Notes under the pieces: model-generated
What the model saw: the letters and a program-made list of their open reading frames with translations, nothing else
The model's database searches: none
What the model was told of the DNA's origin: nothing
Part shown: positions 24,799 through 34,104 of the stretch, piece after piece
How positions within the stretch are numbered: position 1 is the first letter of the stretch
How the letters are laid out: each line of letters starts with the position of its first letter
Assembly (NCBI GenBank): GCA_913056255.1
Contig: CAJXLN010000009.1
Span: 1-50,338, forward strand
Direction of reading: 5' to 3'
Length of the DNA stretch: 50,338 nt
From: an uncultured Thermotogae bacterium
GTDB taxonomy: Bacteria; Thermotogota; Thermotogae; Mesoaciditogales; Mesoaciditogaceae
Program-made: the position numbers and the translations under genes

Positions 24799-26100
24799 CT
24801 AATCTTGTTTTTTTATCCAATTTGCTATGTTCACTAAAAGCTTTTCGTAAACATGAGAGGATTTTTCGTAATCCAACGGCGACGGCACTCCCACGACCGG
24901 CGTGAAAATATGACTTAGAGATGGATACCATTCAAATGTGAAGAGTTTACTTGAACCAAAAGCTTTTTTGAACATGTTAAAATCCTTCATCGTTACCTGA
25001 TAATCCTTTCCACCCTGACAGATCAAAACAGGCTTTGAAAGGCTTTTAAGGATCTTCACAGGAGAGTATTTTTCGAGCTCGTAGTAGTAGGATGCAGGAG
25101 CTCCCATAACGTATTTGGAACTTCCCAATTCATGTTTTTCCAGCAATTCGAGCTCTTTTACGATCGAATCCATCTTTTCTTTGGTCGCTTTGTCTTTCGT
25201 GAGACTTGAAAGGTATTCGAACTGGTCTACGCTTAACGCCGCCAGTGACCTTGCAGGTGCGGCAAGCATTATAATTCCAACAATTTTGCCATTTTCCTCG
25301 GCTATTTTCGGTGCAAGATATCCACCAAGGCTGTGACCAAGAACGAAAACCTTATTCACAAAGGATGCTTTTAACATGTAATTGATCGCATACGATGCAT
25401 CTTGCAAGTAAACATTTTGCACATTCACAGGTTTTACTTTCACACCGTAAACGTACGCTCTCTTATCATATCTCAAAACGGCTATTCCCCTTGATGAAAG
25501 GCCATACGCGAGATCTTTGAAGGGCTCATTTGGGCCGATACTCTCATTCATATCGGAAGGGCCTGAACCTGGAATTAAAACCACAGCGGGAAATGGCCCT
25601 TTTCCTTTTGGGATCGTCAATTCCGCCGGAAGTTTCCATTCGTTGCCTATTTCTATTTTTTTCACGCTGAATTTTTTTGAATCAACATAAGATGGAAGAG
25701 AATATTTCGGTGCCCTTCCAGGCGCTATCCACAAACCGGCAACTTTGAGATTGCTGTCAAGTACGACTTTTATGTCCAAGTACGTTTTTTCAAATTTCGT
25801 ACTCACAACGACAACCACGTACTCACCACTTCTGACGGCGTTAAGATTCGCGATGAGCTCATATTTCCCGAACTGTGCCTGAAGGCTCTTCCAGGTAGCA
25901 CTCAATTTCGAAAGTGGCAAAGCGGTGGACATTTTCGGGGTGAACATTTCTTCGGCAGAATTGAAATTGCCATTTGCAAGGTACTCAACGAAATTACGAG
26001 CGGTTTTGATTTGAATCCCCGGAAAAAGCCCCGTCGCAAGCAAAGTAAGTGGCAACAAAACGATCATCAACACCGTTAATAATCCCAAACTTTTTCTCAT
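24799..26100 (-). CDS. Exported alpha/beta hydrolase with N-terminal DUF3887-like domain
   Basis: 433 residues beginning with a signal peptide or membrane anchor (to about residue 25). Next is a ~100-residue domain resembling DUF3887 (NGNFNSAEEMF, WKSLQAQFGKYE), then a serine-hydrolase fold. The nucleophile is Ser257 in GHSLGG, the likely acid Asp366 in CQGGKDYQVT and the base His397 in PSLSHIF; the oxyanion-type loop is IPGSGPSDMNES. This arrangement is typical of secreted esterases or peptidase-like hydrolases of unknown substrate. It has its own strong SD (GGGAGGAG) and follows sbcC by 32 bp. Confidence 0.82.
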   Translation of the reverse strand: MRKSLGLLTVLMIVLLPLTLLATGLFPGIQIKTARNFVEYLANGNFNSAEEMFTPKMSTALPLSKLSATWKSLQAQFGKYELIANLNAVRSGEYVVVVVSTKFEKTYLDIKVVLDSNLKVAGLWIAPGRAPKYSLPSYVDSKKFSVKKIEIGNEWKLPAELTIPKGKGPFPAVVLIPGSGPSDMNESIGPNEPFKDLAYGLSSRGIAVLRYDKRAYVYGVKVKPVNVQNVYLQDASYAINYMLKASFVNKVFVLGHSLGGYLAPKIAEENGKIVGIIMLAAPARSLAALSVDQFEYLSSLTKDKATKEKMDSIVKELELLEKHELGSSKYVMGAPASYYYELEKYSPVKILKSLSKPVLICQGGKDYQVTMKDFNMFKKAFGSSKLFTFEWYPSLSHIFTPVVGVPSPLDYEKSSHVYEKLLVNIANWIKKQD

Positions 26101-26132
26101 CTTAAACTCCTCCCATTCATGATGAATTCAAT

Positions 26133-28997
26133 TTACATCTTTACAACACTCATTCCATTCTCCTTTTTAATGTTAATAACTTTTTCTGCCATCTCCCTAA
26201 AAGTTTCATCGTGTGTTACAACTAATATTTGTTCCATATTTTCGAAAAGCTTTGGAAGATATTCGGACAGAGACCTTCGGCGTTCTTCGTCCAAATTCAC
26301 CGTAGGTTCATCGAATATGGCGAATTTCGTCGATGAAAATGTTTCGGTAAGAGCTGCCCTTATCGCAAGTGCAACCACCATTTGTTCACCACCGGAAAGG
26401 AGTGAAAAACGTCTATCAGATGAAGATCCCTCAATTGGAGATATGAGATGAACGTCGTAATCATCGCTCCATTTCACAATATCCACTTTTTGGGTAAGGG
26501 CTCTGTACTTTTCAGTTGCCCTCGTTGCGATGAATTTTCTGTACCTACTCGCCATTTCGGGACCCATAACACCAAGCAATTTTCTGATTTTTTCGGCAAG
26601 ATGTTTCTTCTTTTCTAAAAATTCCTTGTCTTTTTTCAGCTTTTCCGACTTTTCCTTTGCATTCTTGAACTTTTTGAGATCGAGCTCTAAAGATTTTATC
26701 CTTTCTCTTACACTTCCAAATCGACTGTTAAACTCATCTTTCTTTTTGTCCAAGGTGTTGATCTCTTTTTCGAGAGAAGATATCTCTTCATCACTGTAAG
26801 AATTCGAAACCTCTTCGAGCCGTGTTGATACATTTTCAAATTCGACTTTTTTGATTTTAAGTTCTGAAACTGTGTTTTCAACCCTTTTACTGATTTCATC
26901 GATACCCATCGCAATGTTGATGTTTTTCATGTACTCTTCGTGAAAGGGTTTGAGTTGATTTGCGGTGTTTGAAAGTTCAAGGTAGCGTTTTTTCAGTTCT
27001 TCCAGTTCTTCACGTGCTCTTGAAAGGGATGAAATTTCGGATTTCAAATCTTCTGACTTGTCATTGAAGCTGACCTTTTGATGCTCGTACATTTCGATTT
27101 TTTCTTCGCACTTTTTTGTCTCTTCAGAGTGTGCCCTTTTTTCTTCTTCCAGCGATCTTACGTCTCTTTTCAGATCATCCATCTTAGCATCTATCGAACT
27201 CACTTCAGTTAGATTTTTTTGATGTACTCCGTTGAGCTCCCTCAAGCGTGAGTTGACGTATTCTCTGGCAGCTAACGGTTCCAAATTCGTGACACTCATC
27301 ACCTCTTCGAGAGACGATCTGAGATCATCTATCATCTTTTCTTTATCATCACGCAATTTTTGAAGTTTTTGCTTTTCATTTTCATTTTCAGCCATTTCCG
27401 ATTTGAGTTGTGAGATCTTATCTTTTACACTTTGCATCTCTTCGTACTCACTTTGAAGTTTACGCTCCACAACTTCAAGGGATGAAAATTCTCTCTTGAG
27501 ATTTTTTATTTTTTCATCGAAGTATTCCGATACATCTTTTCCTTCAACGTTAAAGCACTTTTCTTGCAATATCGGACATACGCCATTTTCAAGTGAACTC
27601 CTTGAATTTTCAAGTGTACTCATTTTTTCTCTCAACTCTATTTTCTTTTCCTTAACGGATTCAAGTTCTTTTGCTTTTTTCTCAAAAAATTCAATCTTCT
27701 GAGTCTGATTTTCAATTTCTTCAGGATAATCTACGTTCTTTATACGGTTGCGAGCAGTTTCTATCATGCCATCTGTTCTTGAAAGTGAATCCGTGATCTT
27801 CTGAACAGTTGTTGAAAGTGATTGAAATGATCTGAGCTCTTCCAAAATTTCGTTTCCCTCACTGACCTTTTTCATTTTTTCATCTTCCAGATCTTTCAAT
27901 TCTTTCTTCTTGCTGTTTATCTTGTCATTAAGTGTGTGAAGAGCTTCTTTGTGTCTTTCTACATTTCCTTTTTCGTGCGTTATTTCTGCTTCAGCTCTTT
28001 CGATCGCGTTATTGATATCGCTCAATTCTCTTTCGAGATCACCAAGCTTTTTTACATCATCCTCAGCGATCACCTTTTGCTCTTCAAGCTCTTTTCTTTC
28101 CCTTTCTAAAATTTCAAATCTTTCATGCTGAGACTTTGACTCTTCGCATATTTTTTTTGCACTTTGAGCATCGATAAGTCGCTTTTGATTTTCCTTCATC
28201 GTCTTTTCAAGTCCTTGTATTTTCTCAAGGCTACTGTTTTTCTTTTCAAGCAACTGAAGGTATTCTTCGCGCTTTTTTCTAAGCATTTCCAATTTTCTTT
28301 TCCGTTCTTTTTCGAGATTTTCCACTTCACGAAGTTCTTTTGAGATTTTTTTCAATTCTTCTTTCGACTTCAAAAGTTCTTGCGATGTTGTCGAAAGTTC
28401 TTCAATTTCTTTTTTCAGGATGTTCAGACTGCCGTTTATCTCGGATATCTTTGACGTTACGCTCTCGACGTATTCTTTCATCTCTTTTGAGGATATCTCC
28501 TTGTAAATCTTCGTGTTGAAAAGATCGTTAAAAAACGCTTTTCTTTCCGCTGATGTACCCAAGAAAACGGATGTCATGTCATTTTGAGAAGCGGTGATGA
28601 TGCGCTTGTAGACTTTTTTTACCTCTCCTCTTATTCCTAAGAGATTTTGCAAAAGCGGAAGGACTTCCTTTTGTCCTCTCCGTTTCACATTCGTCTGAGA
28701 AATGATTTCCCAGCTTGTCTTTTTCGGATCTATCTTTCGAATAACACTGTACTCAAGTCCGTCAGATGCAACGAAATCCACACGAATGTTAGCAAAACCG
28801 GCGCCGTTGAAATCGGTTATGAAATCTCCATAGCTTCCATCTTCCTTTAAGCCAACAAATGCAAATCCAAGCGCCTGGAGTACGCTTGATTTTCCCGCTC
28901 CGTTTAAGCCTATGATCAGGTTGAGACCTTGAGAAAAATCAATCGAGGTTTTAACATGACTCTTGAAGTTCTCAAGCTCTATCTTATTAACGTACAT
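26133..28997 (-). CDS. sbcC: SbcC/Rad50-type SMC ATPase of the MR complex
   Basis: Rad50/SbcC partner of the SbcD/Mre11 nuclease, which tethers and processes broken DNA ends and hairpins. Walker A GLNGAGKSS is at residues 30-38. Two long coiled coils (about 175-465 and 495-790) surround an apex. The C-terminal lobe has the ABC signature LLSGGEQMVVALAIR and Walker B FAIFDEPTVNLDEERR. The apex does not hold a CxxC zinc hook but CPILQEKC, with Cys474 and Cys481 six residues apart. It has 954 residues. It starts inside the end of sbcD (11-bp overlap), the standard sbcD-sbcC order. Confidence 0.93.
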   Translation of the reverse strand: MYVNKIELENFKSHVKTSIDFSQGLNLIIGLNGAGKSSVLQALGFAFVGLKEDGSYGDFITDFNGAGFANIRVDFVASDGLEYSVIRKIDPKKTSWEIISQTNVKRRGQKEVLPLLQNLLGIRGEVKKVYKRIITASQNDMTSVFLGTSAERKAFFNDLFNTKIYKEISSKEMKEYVESVTSKISEINGSLNILKKEIEELSTTSQELLKSKEELKKISKELREVENLEKERKRKLEMLRKKREEYLQLLEKKNSSLEKIQGLEKTMKENQKRLIDAQSAKKICEESKSQHERFEILERERKELEEQKVIAEDDVKKLGDLERELSDINNAIERAEAEITHEKGNVERHKEALHTLNDKINSKKKELKDLEDEKMKKVSEGNEILEELRSFQSLSTTVQKITDSLSRTDGMIETARNRIKNVDYPEEIENQTQKIEFFEKKAKELESVKEKKIELREKMSTLENSRSSLENGVCPILQEKCFNVEGKDVSEYFDEKIKNLKREFSSLEVVERKLQSEYEEMQSVKDKISQLKSEMAENENEKQKLQKLRDDKEKMIDDLRSSLEEVMSVTNLEPLAAREYVNSRLRELNGVHQKNLTEVSSIDAKMDDLKRDVRSLEEEKRAHSEETKKCEEKIEMYEHQKVSFNDKSEDLKSEISSLSRAREELEELKKRYLELSNTANQLKPFHEEYMKNINIAMGIDEISKRVENTVSELKIKKVEFENVSTRLEEVSNSYSDEEISSLEKEINTLDKKKDEFNSRFGSVRERIKSLELDLKKFKNAKEKSEKLKKDKEFLEKKKHLAEKIRKLLGVMGPEMASRYRKFIATRATEKYRALTQKVDIVKWSDDYDVHLISPIEGSSSDRRFSLLSGGEQMVVALAIRAALTETFSSTKFAIFDEPTVNLDEERRRSLSEYLPKLFENMEQILVVTHDETFREMAEKVINIKKENGMSVVKM

Positions 28998-30198
28998 CGA
29001 GATCGCCGCCTATTATTTCGTTCAAAAGCCTGTCTATCGTTTCAGTGGCACCTTCTTCATCGTTCATTTCGTGGTACCTTTTCAAGTTTTCCAAAGCATC
29101 GGCAATTACTTTGGAATAAGATGCCAACTCTGGATTTTTAGCGATCACGTCCTCTTCTATCACTTCCAAATCCTGGTTTTCACTCTCCGTTTTGACACCT
29201 TTTCCCATAGAAACGGAAACAACGGCTTTAAGTGCGCCCATCTCTTCGATTTCTTTCTCCACATCAGAGATATTCACCTCTAAAAAAGATCCAAATGGTA
29301 CTTTCACTTCTACAACGTATAGTGACCCATCTTCGACTGGATTAGATCTCAGTGCTTCTTCAAGGCGCGATCGAAATTCGTTTGTACTTCCGTTTTCCAA
29401 AAAGATCGATACAATTGTCTTCAATCGTTTCTTAGAGTTATGAAACTCGAAATTCTTGGTAAGGGTATCGTAGATGAAAAATCCCTTTTCTTCGCCTTCC
29501 TTTATATCCCAGTATTCTGGCGCACCTGGAACGAACATCTTAAATCGTTTGTAAACGTGCTTTGTGTGAATATGCCCACCCGCGATGTAATCACACTTTC
29601 CAATCAAAGGTTCGAGTTCCTCCGGAATCACGCAGCCTGGAATCACGCTCGGATTACCGATTGCCGTGTGAGCTAAAACCACGTTTGTTTTCGAAGGATC
29701 GAGTTGGTTTGCGATTGCTTCGATGTACTGTTGAAAGGAGAAGCCTTGATATCCCATTCCGTAGAATCTCACGCCCTTTATTTCCACCATTGCCCCGGAG
29801 TTTCCATTCCACTTTGGGAAGTCAACACTTCCATCTTCCAACGTATAAGGTCTTAAAAGGTAGAGCAATTCTTCACGTGACAGGTATTCCAACCAGGATC
29901 TGCCTTCTATCGCGAAGAGCCTGTCATGGTTTCCCTCTATCGCCACCACAGGGATATCTCTGTTTTTCAGTCTTGATAGTTGTTTTTCAGCACGCTCCAA
30001 CACGTCTGGTGAAAGTTCACGTCTATCGAAAAGGTCTCCAGAGATAAGAAAAACATCTACTGGATTTTCAAGGGCGAATTCTATTATCCAATCAAAGGCG
30101 TTGAAATAATCCTCATACCTTTGGTTTGAGTAATTTGAAAAGGCAGAGCCGACGGGTTTCCTCCCAAGGTGAATATCTGAACAGTGCAAAAATTTCAT
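28987..30198 (-). CDS. sbcD: SbcD/Mre11-type DNA exonuclease
   Basis: Metal-dependent nuclease of the Mre11-Rad50 complex. All phosphoesterase motifs are seen: FLHCSDIHLGR at the N-terminus, ISGDLFDRRE, IEGNHDRL, an ALAHTAIG-like block (VVLAHTAIGNP) and YIAGGHIHTKHVY. The ~120-residue C-terminal part would contact Rad50. I start at the ATG at 30196-30198, giving the normal family N-terminus; an in-frame TTG at 30223-30225 would add nine residues. SD is weak for both. The upstream gap to the PEBP gene is 184 bp and contains CTTGC-GAGA-GCAAG, a small hairpin. Confidence 0.93.
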   Translation of the reverse strand: MKFLHCSDIHLGRKPVGSAFSNYSNQRYEDYFNAFDWIIEFALENPVDVFLISGDLFDRRELSPDVLERAEKQLSRLKNRDIPVVAIEGNHDRLFAIEGRSWLEYLSREELLYLLRPYTLEDGSVDFPKWNGNSGAMVEIKGVRFYGMGYQGFSFQQYIEAIANQLDPSKTNVVLAHTAIGNPSVIPGCVIPEELEPLIGKCDYIAGGHIHTKHVYKRFKMFVPGAPEYWDIKEGEEKGFFIYDTLTKNFEFHNSKKRLKTIVSIFLENGSTNEFRSRLEEALRSNPVEDGSLYVVEVKVPFGSFLEVNISDVEKEIEEMGALKAVVSVSMGKGVKTESENQDLEVIEEDVIAKNPELASYSKVIADALENLKRYHEMNDEEGATETIDRLLNEIIGGDLDVR

Positions 30199-30382
30199 AG
30201 AATTTGCGTCAAGGAAACTCTCCAATTCATTGGGAAGAGGGATTGACGCAGCCCCCTTTCAAAAAGAATAGTTGTAGCTATCTACATAAAGACTTGCTCT
30301 CGCAAGCCCTCCGCATTTGTGCGAGAAGTAATTGACGTTCTGAACACTCGAAATGTACTTAAAAACCAAGTTTTATCCGTAT

Positions 30383-30850
30383 TCACTTTCTTTTGTAAAG
30401 CCCTATCAGTTCTCCCTGCTGAAGGATATGTCCTTTCATAGCTTTTTCCAAAGCCTTTTTGGACGCACCAGCTTTCAACATGAGTTTCGAATCGAGAGCA
30501 TATATTTTAAAATGATAGTGGTGAATGCCATGACCTCTCGGTGGACAAGGTCCTCTGTAGCCCACACTCCCAAATCCACCTTTTCCTTGCACCATCTCTA
30601 TTGGAACTTCGATCTCAGGTTTTTTGGGAATGGCATCGGGGATTCCATTTATTATCGGGATGTTCCATGCAACCCAATGTACGAAAGTTCCAATTGGAGC
30701 ATCAGGATCGTCCACTATGATAGCCAGGCTGATAGCTTTTTCATCAATTCCATCGATCTTCAACGGTGGATTCACATCTTCACCTTCGCAGGTATATTTT
30801 TCGGGTATAAAACCGTTATTTCCAAAAATCGAAGTGATTTTAAGAGACAT
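30383..30850 (-). CDS. PEBP/YbhB-family protein (phosphatidylethanolamine-binding-like)
   Basis: 155-residue cytoplasmic protein of the Raf-kinase-inhibitor/YbhB family. Ligand-pocket motifs are VDDPDAP and the later GPCPPRGHGIHHY, with the conserved YTCEGEDVNPPL near the start. Bacterial members have no settled function. The start is ATG at 30848-30850 because GGGGGAGG lies 7 bp upstream; the frame runs open to 30898 but without SD. Monocistronic by spacing. Confidence 0.9.
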   Translation of the reverse strand: MSLKITSIFGNNGFIPEKYTCEGEDVNPPLKIDGIDEKAISLAIIVDDPDAPIGTFVHWVAWNIPIINGIPDAIPKKPEIEVPIEMVQGKGGFGSVGYRGPCPPRGHGIHHYHFKIYALDSKLMLKAGASKKALEKAMKGHILQQGELIGLYKRK

Positions 30851-30946
30851 TTTTTTCCTCCCCCCATTTGACAGCAAAAAATGAAAACACACAATCATTT
30901 TATCACTTTTGGGGGAAGTACGTGTAATTCATCAGTCAATTCATAA

Positions 30947-30955
30947 TGGTATAAT
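30947..30955 (+). promoter_or_regulatory. Extended -10 promoter for addB
   Basis: TGGTATAAT (30947-30955) is an extended -10 element (TGnTATAAT) with a poor -35. It lies 11 bp before the second MITE. Transcripts for addB would therefore carry the whole MITE hairpin in a leader of about 210 nt. Confidence 0.4.
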
Positions 30956-30965
30956 GTAAAGGCAT

Positions 30966-31119
30966 TTATACTAACTCTTTTTCAAAATCCGAAATATAAT
31001 TTAAATTTGACGGAGAGCAAACTTGCCTTGCAGGTGGCCTCCGCAGCACAGCGAGGACCAGACACCGAAAGGCAATTGCTGAAGTCAAATGACTTCACTT
31101 TTAAAGTTGGTTTAGTATA
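30966..31119 (+). mobile_element. MITE-like element, copy 2 (identical to 7757-7910)
   Basis: Same 154 bp and same orientation as copy 1, with the TA-flanked TACTAA...TTAGTA ends and internal hairpins at the equivalent places (long hairpin about 31016-31080, short palindrome 31080-31097). Flanking sequence differs on both sides (GGCAT before, TTTGTATAAG after), so this is an inserted unit rather than a segmental duplication. It fills most of the 320-bp gap between the PEBP gene and addB. Confidence 0.75.
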
Positions 31120-31170
31120 TTTGTATAAGATTGTGCCTTCTCGGCACTTAAAAAATGAGGGGGTGAGATT

Positions 31171-34104
31171 TTGACTTCCACTGAAGTTACCGCATTTATA
31201 GGTCCGCCCTTTTCTGGCAAAACCGAGGCATTGATCGAAAAATTGTCTACTTTGAATCCTTTTGATTACATCTTCATAGGGAGTCAGGGAGAGTTCGTAA
31301 AAACGGCGGCTGATTTTGCCATTTCGCGTATGGGGGCGATAAACAGATCGGCCTTCAAAACCGTTGACCAGATCGCGGTGGAAATGGTCAAATCACAAAC
31401 TTCAAAAATGTACGCAAAAAAGGCCTTAAAACTTTCGATCCTTTCCTCAGTTATTGACGGTATGAGTACAGACTCTCTTAACATTCCAGAGGAACTTCGT
31501 TTGGAAGCCAATGCCATAAAGCGGAATTCCACTGTGGAAAAACTCCTTTCTTTCATAGACGATGTGAAAGCCTACATGAGAATGGATGAATTTGAAGACG
31601 CTGAAACTCTACGCGATCAATTCATTGCCGAAGTCATAAAACGTTTTAAAGACGAGTTCAACAAGAAAAAACTCTTCGACACCTACGATGCGTACGAAAT
31701 GGGAGCAAACGGAGATGTGAATATTGAAGGAGAATATCTTTTCATAGATGGTTTTTATGATTTTCCACCGATCTACACCAAATTTTTCAAAAAGCTCATC
31801 TCATCATTCAAAAAGGTGTACATAACGGTTACTACAGGAGCACTCTTCAAAGACTCAAAGACAATCCTGAACGTTGTGAACAGCTTTGATAACAAAAAAG
31901 TGTACATGAAATTTCATGGTGATAACATTGCCCAGGGATTGTTTGTTGGACATGGAAAGGGTGTCAAGGTTTACAAATTTGAGAAGAGAACAGATGAAGT
32001 GGAATGGGTCGCACGAAAGATCAAGAAGATGATCGTCAAAGGGGAGTCTCCATCGAACATGGAGATAGTTGTTAAGTCGGATTCAAGTGATTACATAAAA
32101 GATTTTGAGAGAAAATTCGATGGATATGGCATTTCAACGACTTATCTTGGAACACATCACCTTGTTGACAACACATTTGTCCAACAATTATTACTACCCT
32201 TAAGAGTGATAACGGCTGGATATCCAACCGATATGCTGATGAGCATCGTTTTGGCAAGATTGGTAGGGGAATACGGTGAATTTGCACTCATTTACGATAT
32301 GGCACATCTTAACAGAGGCTACATCCGTCTTTCAAGAAAATCCAGACTGAATGATTGGTTGAAGAGAATAGAGAACTTTGAAGAGTACTTGCGCAAAAAA
32401 AGGAAACTTCTTAATCAAGAACGTGAAGATCTCGTTTTTCGATCAGAAGTGGACGAAATCACGAGATTTGAAAAGATCGCAAAAGAAGCACGTAAAACGG
32501 TCAAACGTTTATTCGATTTTTTGAAGAACTTTGAAGATGCTAAAACTCCGTCAGAGTACACAAGTGCCTTTGAGAATGTCATTAATATTTTGAGATCCTC
32601 TGATTCTATCTCAGAAAATGATGAACGTGCGATCGAAAAATTCAACGAACTCATTTGGAGTATTGAAGATATTTTGAATTTCATGAATATTGTAGATCTT
32701 CGTCCGGAAGACTACAGATATTATCTTGAGTTGCAGATCAAAGATGAAAAGTACACTCCAGTTCAAACAAGTGATGTCGTTAAGATTTCAGATCTGTTGA
32801 CCTCGCGCTTCAGTCATGTGCCTTACAAATTCTTCGTTGGGTTCGTTGATGGTGAATATCCAGCATTTCATGTGAATCACTTTTACAACGCAATTGAGGA
32901 ATCGAAGATGTTCGGAATCGACAGAATGACCAAAAGAATGAGAGACGACAAACTCGATTTCTACGTTGCACTTTCGCACGCTCAAAAAGCTTACCTTACG
33001 ATGCCTGAAGCCACTGCTGAAGGTGTTCCGATAATTCCTTCAATTTACACCGAGGAGATCTTTGAAAGATTTTCCACTGAGGCAGAGAGGCCCTCTTTCA
33101 TCTTACCAATGAGCCGCCAAGAGGCGATCGTAGAGTATGCAAAGTCGATAAGATGGGGAAAGCGAGATGAAGATGTCGAAAAGCGATTAGGTCTTAAAAT
33201 AAATCAAAAACGAGAGTACAAATTGAAATCAAAAGAGAATGTGGAATTCTGTGAAATGCTTGCTGAAAAACCAGTCAGTTTCTACAAATTTCATACTTTT
33301 GAGAAATGCCCACTGAGATTTTTCTTTTCGTACGTCTTGAATGTTCCACAAAGGGTTGTTTACGATCTCGATTTGAATGCCATGGAAGCTGGAATTGTTT
33401 ATCACAACGCTTTGAGAAGACTTTTGATAGAAGAGTATTCAAGGGAAAAACTCGCAAATTACAAGGACAATGAATTGAAGACGAAGATCGAAGAGATAAC
33501 CAGACAGGAGCTTGCAAAAGTGAGCTTTTTTGAAGATGAGATCTTCAGAATAAATGTGCTAAAGATTTCAGATGTTCTGTACAATTACATGAAAAGCGTG
33601 GAACTGTCCACGGATATTGGTAAAAGAAAAAGGAATCTGTGGGCTTATAGATTTTACTCTGTGAGTGATGACGAAGTGGAGACCTTCAAGCCTGCCCTTG
33701 CAGAAGTGAGTTTTGGCCTCGGAAAAGAAGGGTATGATGTGGTAGAAATCGACGGCGTGAAGTTCATAGGAAGAATTGACAGGGTGGACAGATGTTCATA
33801 CGGGGTAATGATAGTCGATTACAAAAGCGGAAATTCAGGCGAAAAAGATCAATTGGCACTTTACTCCAAGATGTACGAGAGAATTTTTGATGAACCTGTA
33901 CTCAAAGCGTGCTTTTCAGTGATTAGAGACGCCAGGATCAGCAATTTAATTAAAGATGATAAGGAATTATCTAAAATAGGCGATGATTTTATGGTAAAAG
34001 TCAAAGAATTCCTCAGAAATCTCAAAGACGCTGATTTTCAACCTACCAAAGATTGCAGAATGTGCGATTATTCCAGAATTTGCCCGGCTCGAGGTGAACT
34101 GTAA
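31171..34104 (+). CDS. addB: AddB-like helicase-nuclease subunit with Fe-S nuclease domain
   Basis: Subunit of an AddAB-type double-strand-break resection enzyme. It begins with Walker A GPPFSGKTEAL near residue 11. The helicase-like middle is divergent, as is usual for AddB. The C-terminal RecB-type nuclease has GIVYHNALRRLL and FIGRIDRVD...VDYKSG, framed by the iron-sulfur cysteines: FEKCPLRFF before the nuclease and CRMCDYSRIC at the end (one plus three Cys). It has 977 residues. The start is TTG at 31171 after GAGGGGG. It joins addA through a TAATG overlap. A MITE sits in its leader. Confidence 0.85.
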   Translation: MTSTEVTAFIGPPFSGKTEALIEKLSTLNPFDYIFIGSQGEFVKTAADFAISRMGAINRSAFKTVDQIAVEMVKSQTSKMYAKKALKLSILSSVIDGMSTDSLNIPEELRLEANAIKRNSTVEKLLSFIDDVKAYMRMDEFEDAETLRDQFIAEVIKRFKDEFNKKKLFDTYDAYEMGANGDVNIEGEYLFIDGFYDFPPIYTKFFKKLISSFKKVYITVTTGALFKDSKTILNVVNSFDNKKVYMKFHGDNIAQGLFVGHGKGVKVYKFEKRTDEVEWVARKIKKMIVKGESPSNMEIVVKSDSSDYIKDFERKFDGYGISTTYLGTHHLVDNTFVQQLLLPLRVITAGYPTDMLMSIVLARLVGEYGEFALIYDMAHLNRGYIRLSRKSRLNDWLKRIENFEEYLRKKRKLLNQEREDLVFRSEVDEITRFEKIAKEARKTVKRLFDFLKNFEDAKTPSEYTSAFENVINILRSSDSISENDERAIEKFNELIWSIEDILNFMNIVDLRPEDYRYYLELQIKDEKYTPVQTSDVVKISDLLTSRFSHVPYKFFVGFVDGEYPAFHVNHFYNAIEESKMFGIDRMTKRMRDDKLDFYVALSHAQKAYLTMPEATAEGVPIIPSIYTEEIFERFSTEAERPSFILPMSRQEAIVEYAKSIRWGKRDEDVEKRLGLKINQKREYKLKSKENVEFCEMLAEKPVSFYKFHTFEKCPLRFFFSYVLNVPQRVVYDLDLNAMEAGIVYHNALRRLLIEEYSREKLANYKDNELKTKIEEITRQELAKVSFFEDEIFRINVLKISDVLYNYMKSVELSTDIGKRKRNLWAYRFYSVSDDEVETFKPALAEVSFGLGKEGYDVVEIDGVKFIGRIDRVDRCSYGVMIVDYKSGNSGEKDQLALYSKMYERIFDEPVLKACFSVIRDARISNLIKDDKELSKIGDDFMVKVKEFLRNLKDADFQPTKDCRMCDYSRICPARGEL

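Noticed and set aside
30353-30871. 172-codon plus-strand frame over the PEBP gene
   Set aside because: It is the antisense shadow of a clear PEBP/YbhB gene with DPDAP and GHGIHHY motifs.
31021-31119. tRNA or other known structured RNA inside the repeated element
   Set aside because: No cloverleaf, T-loop or CCA-like end; the pairing is one long hairpin as in MITEs.
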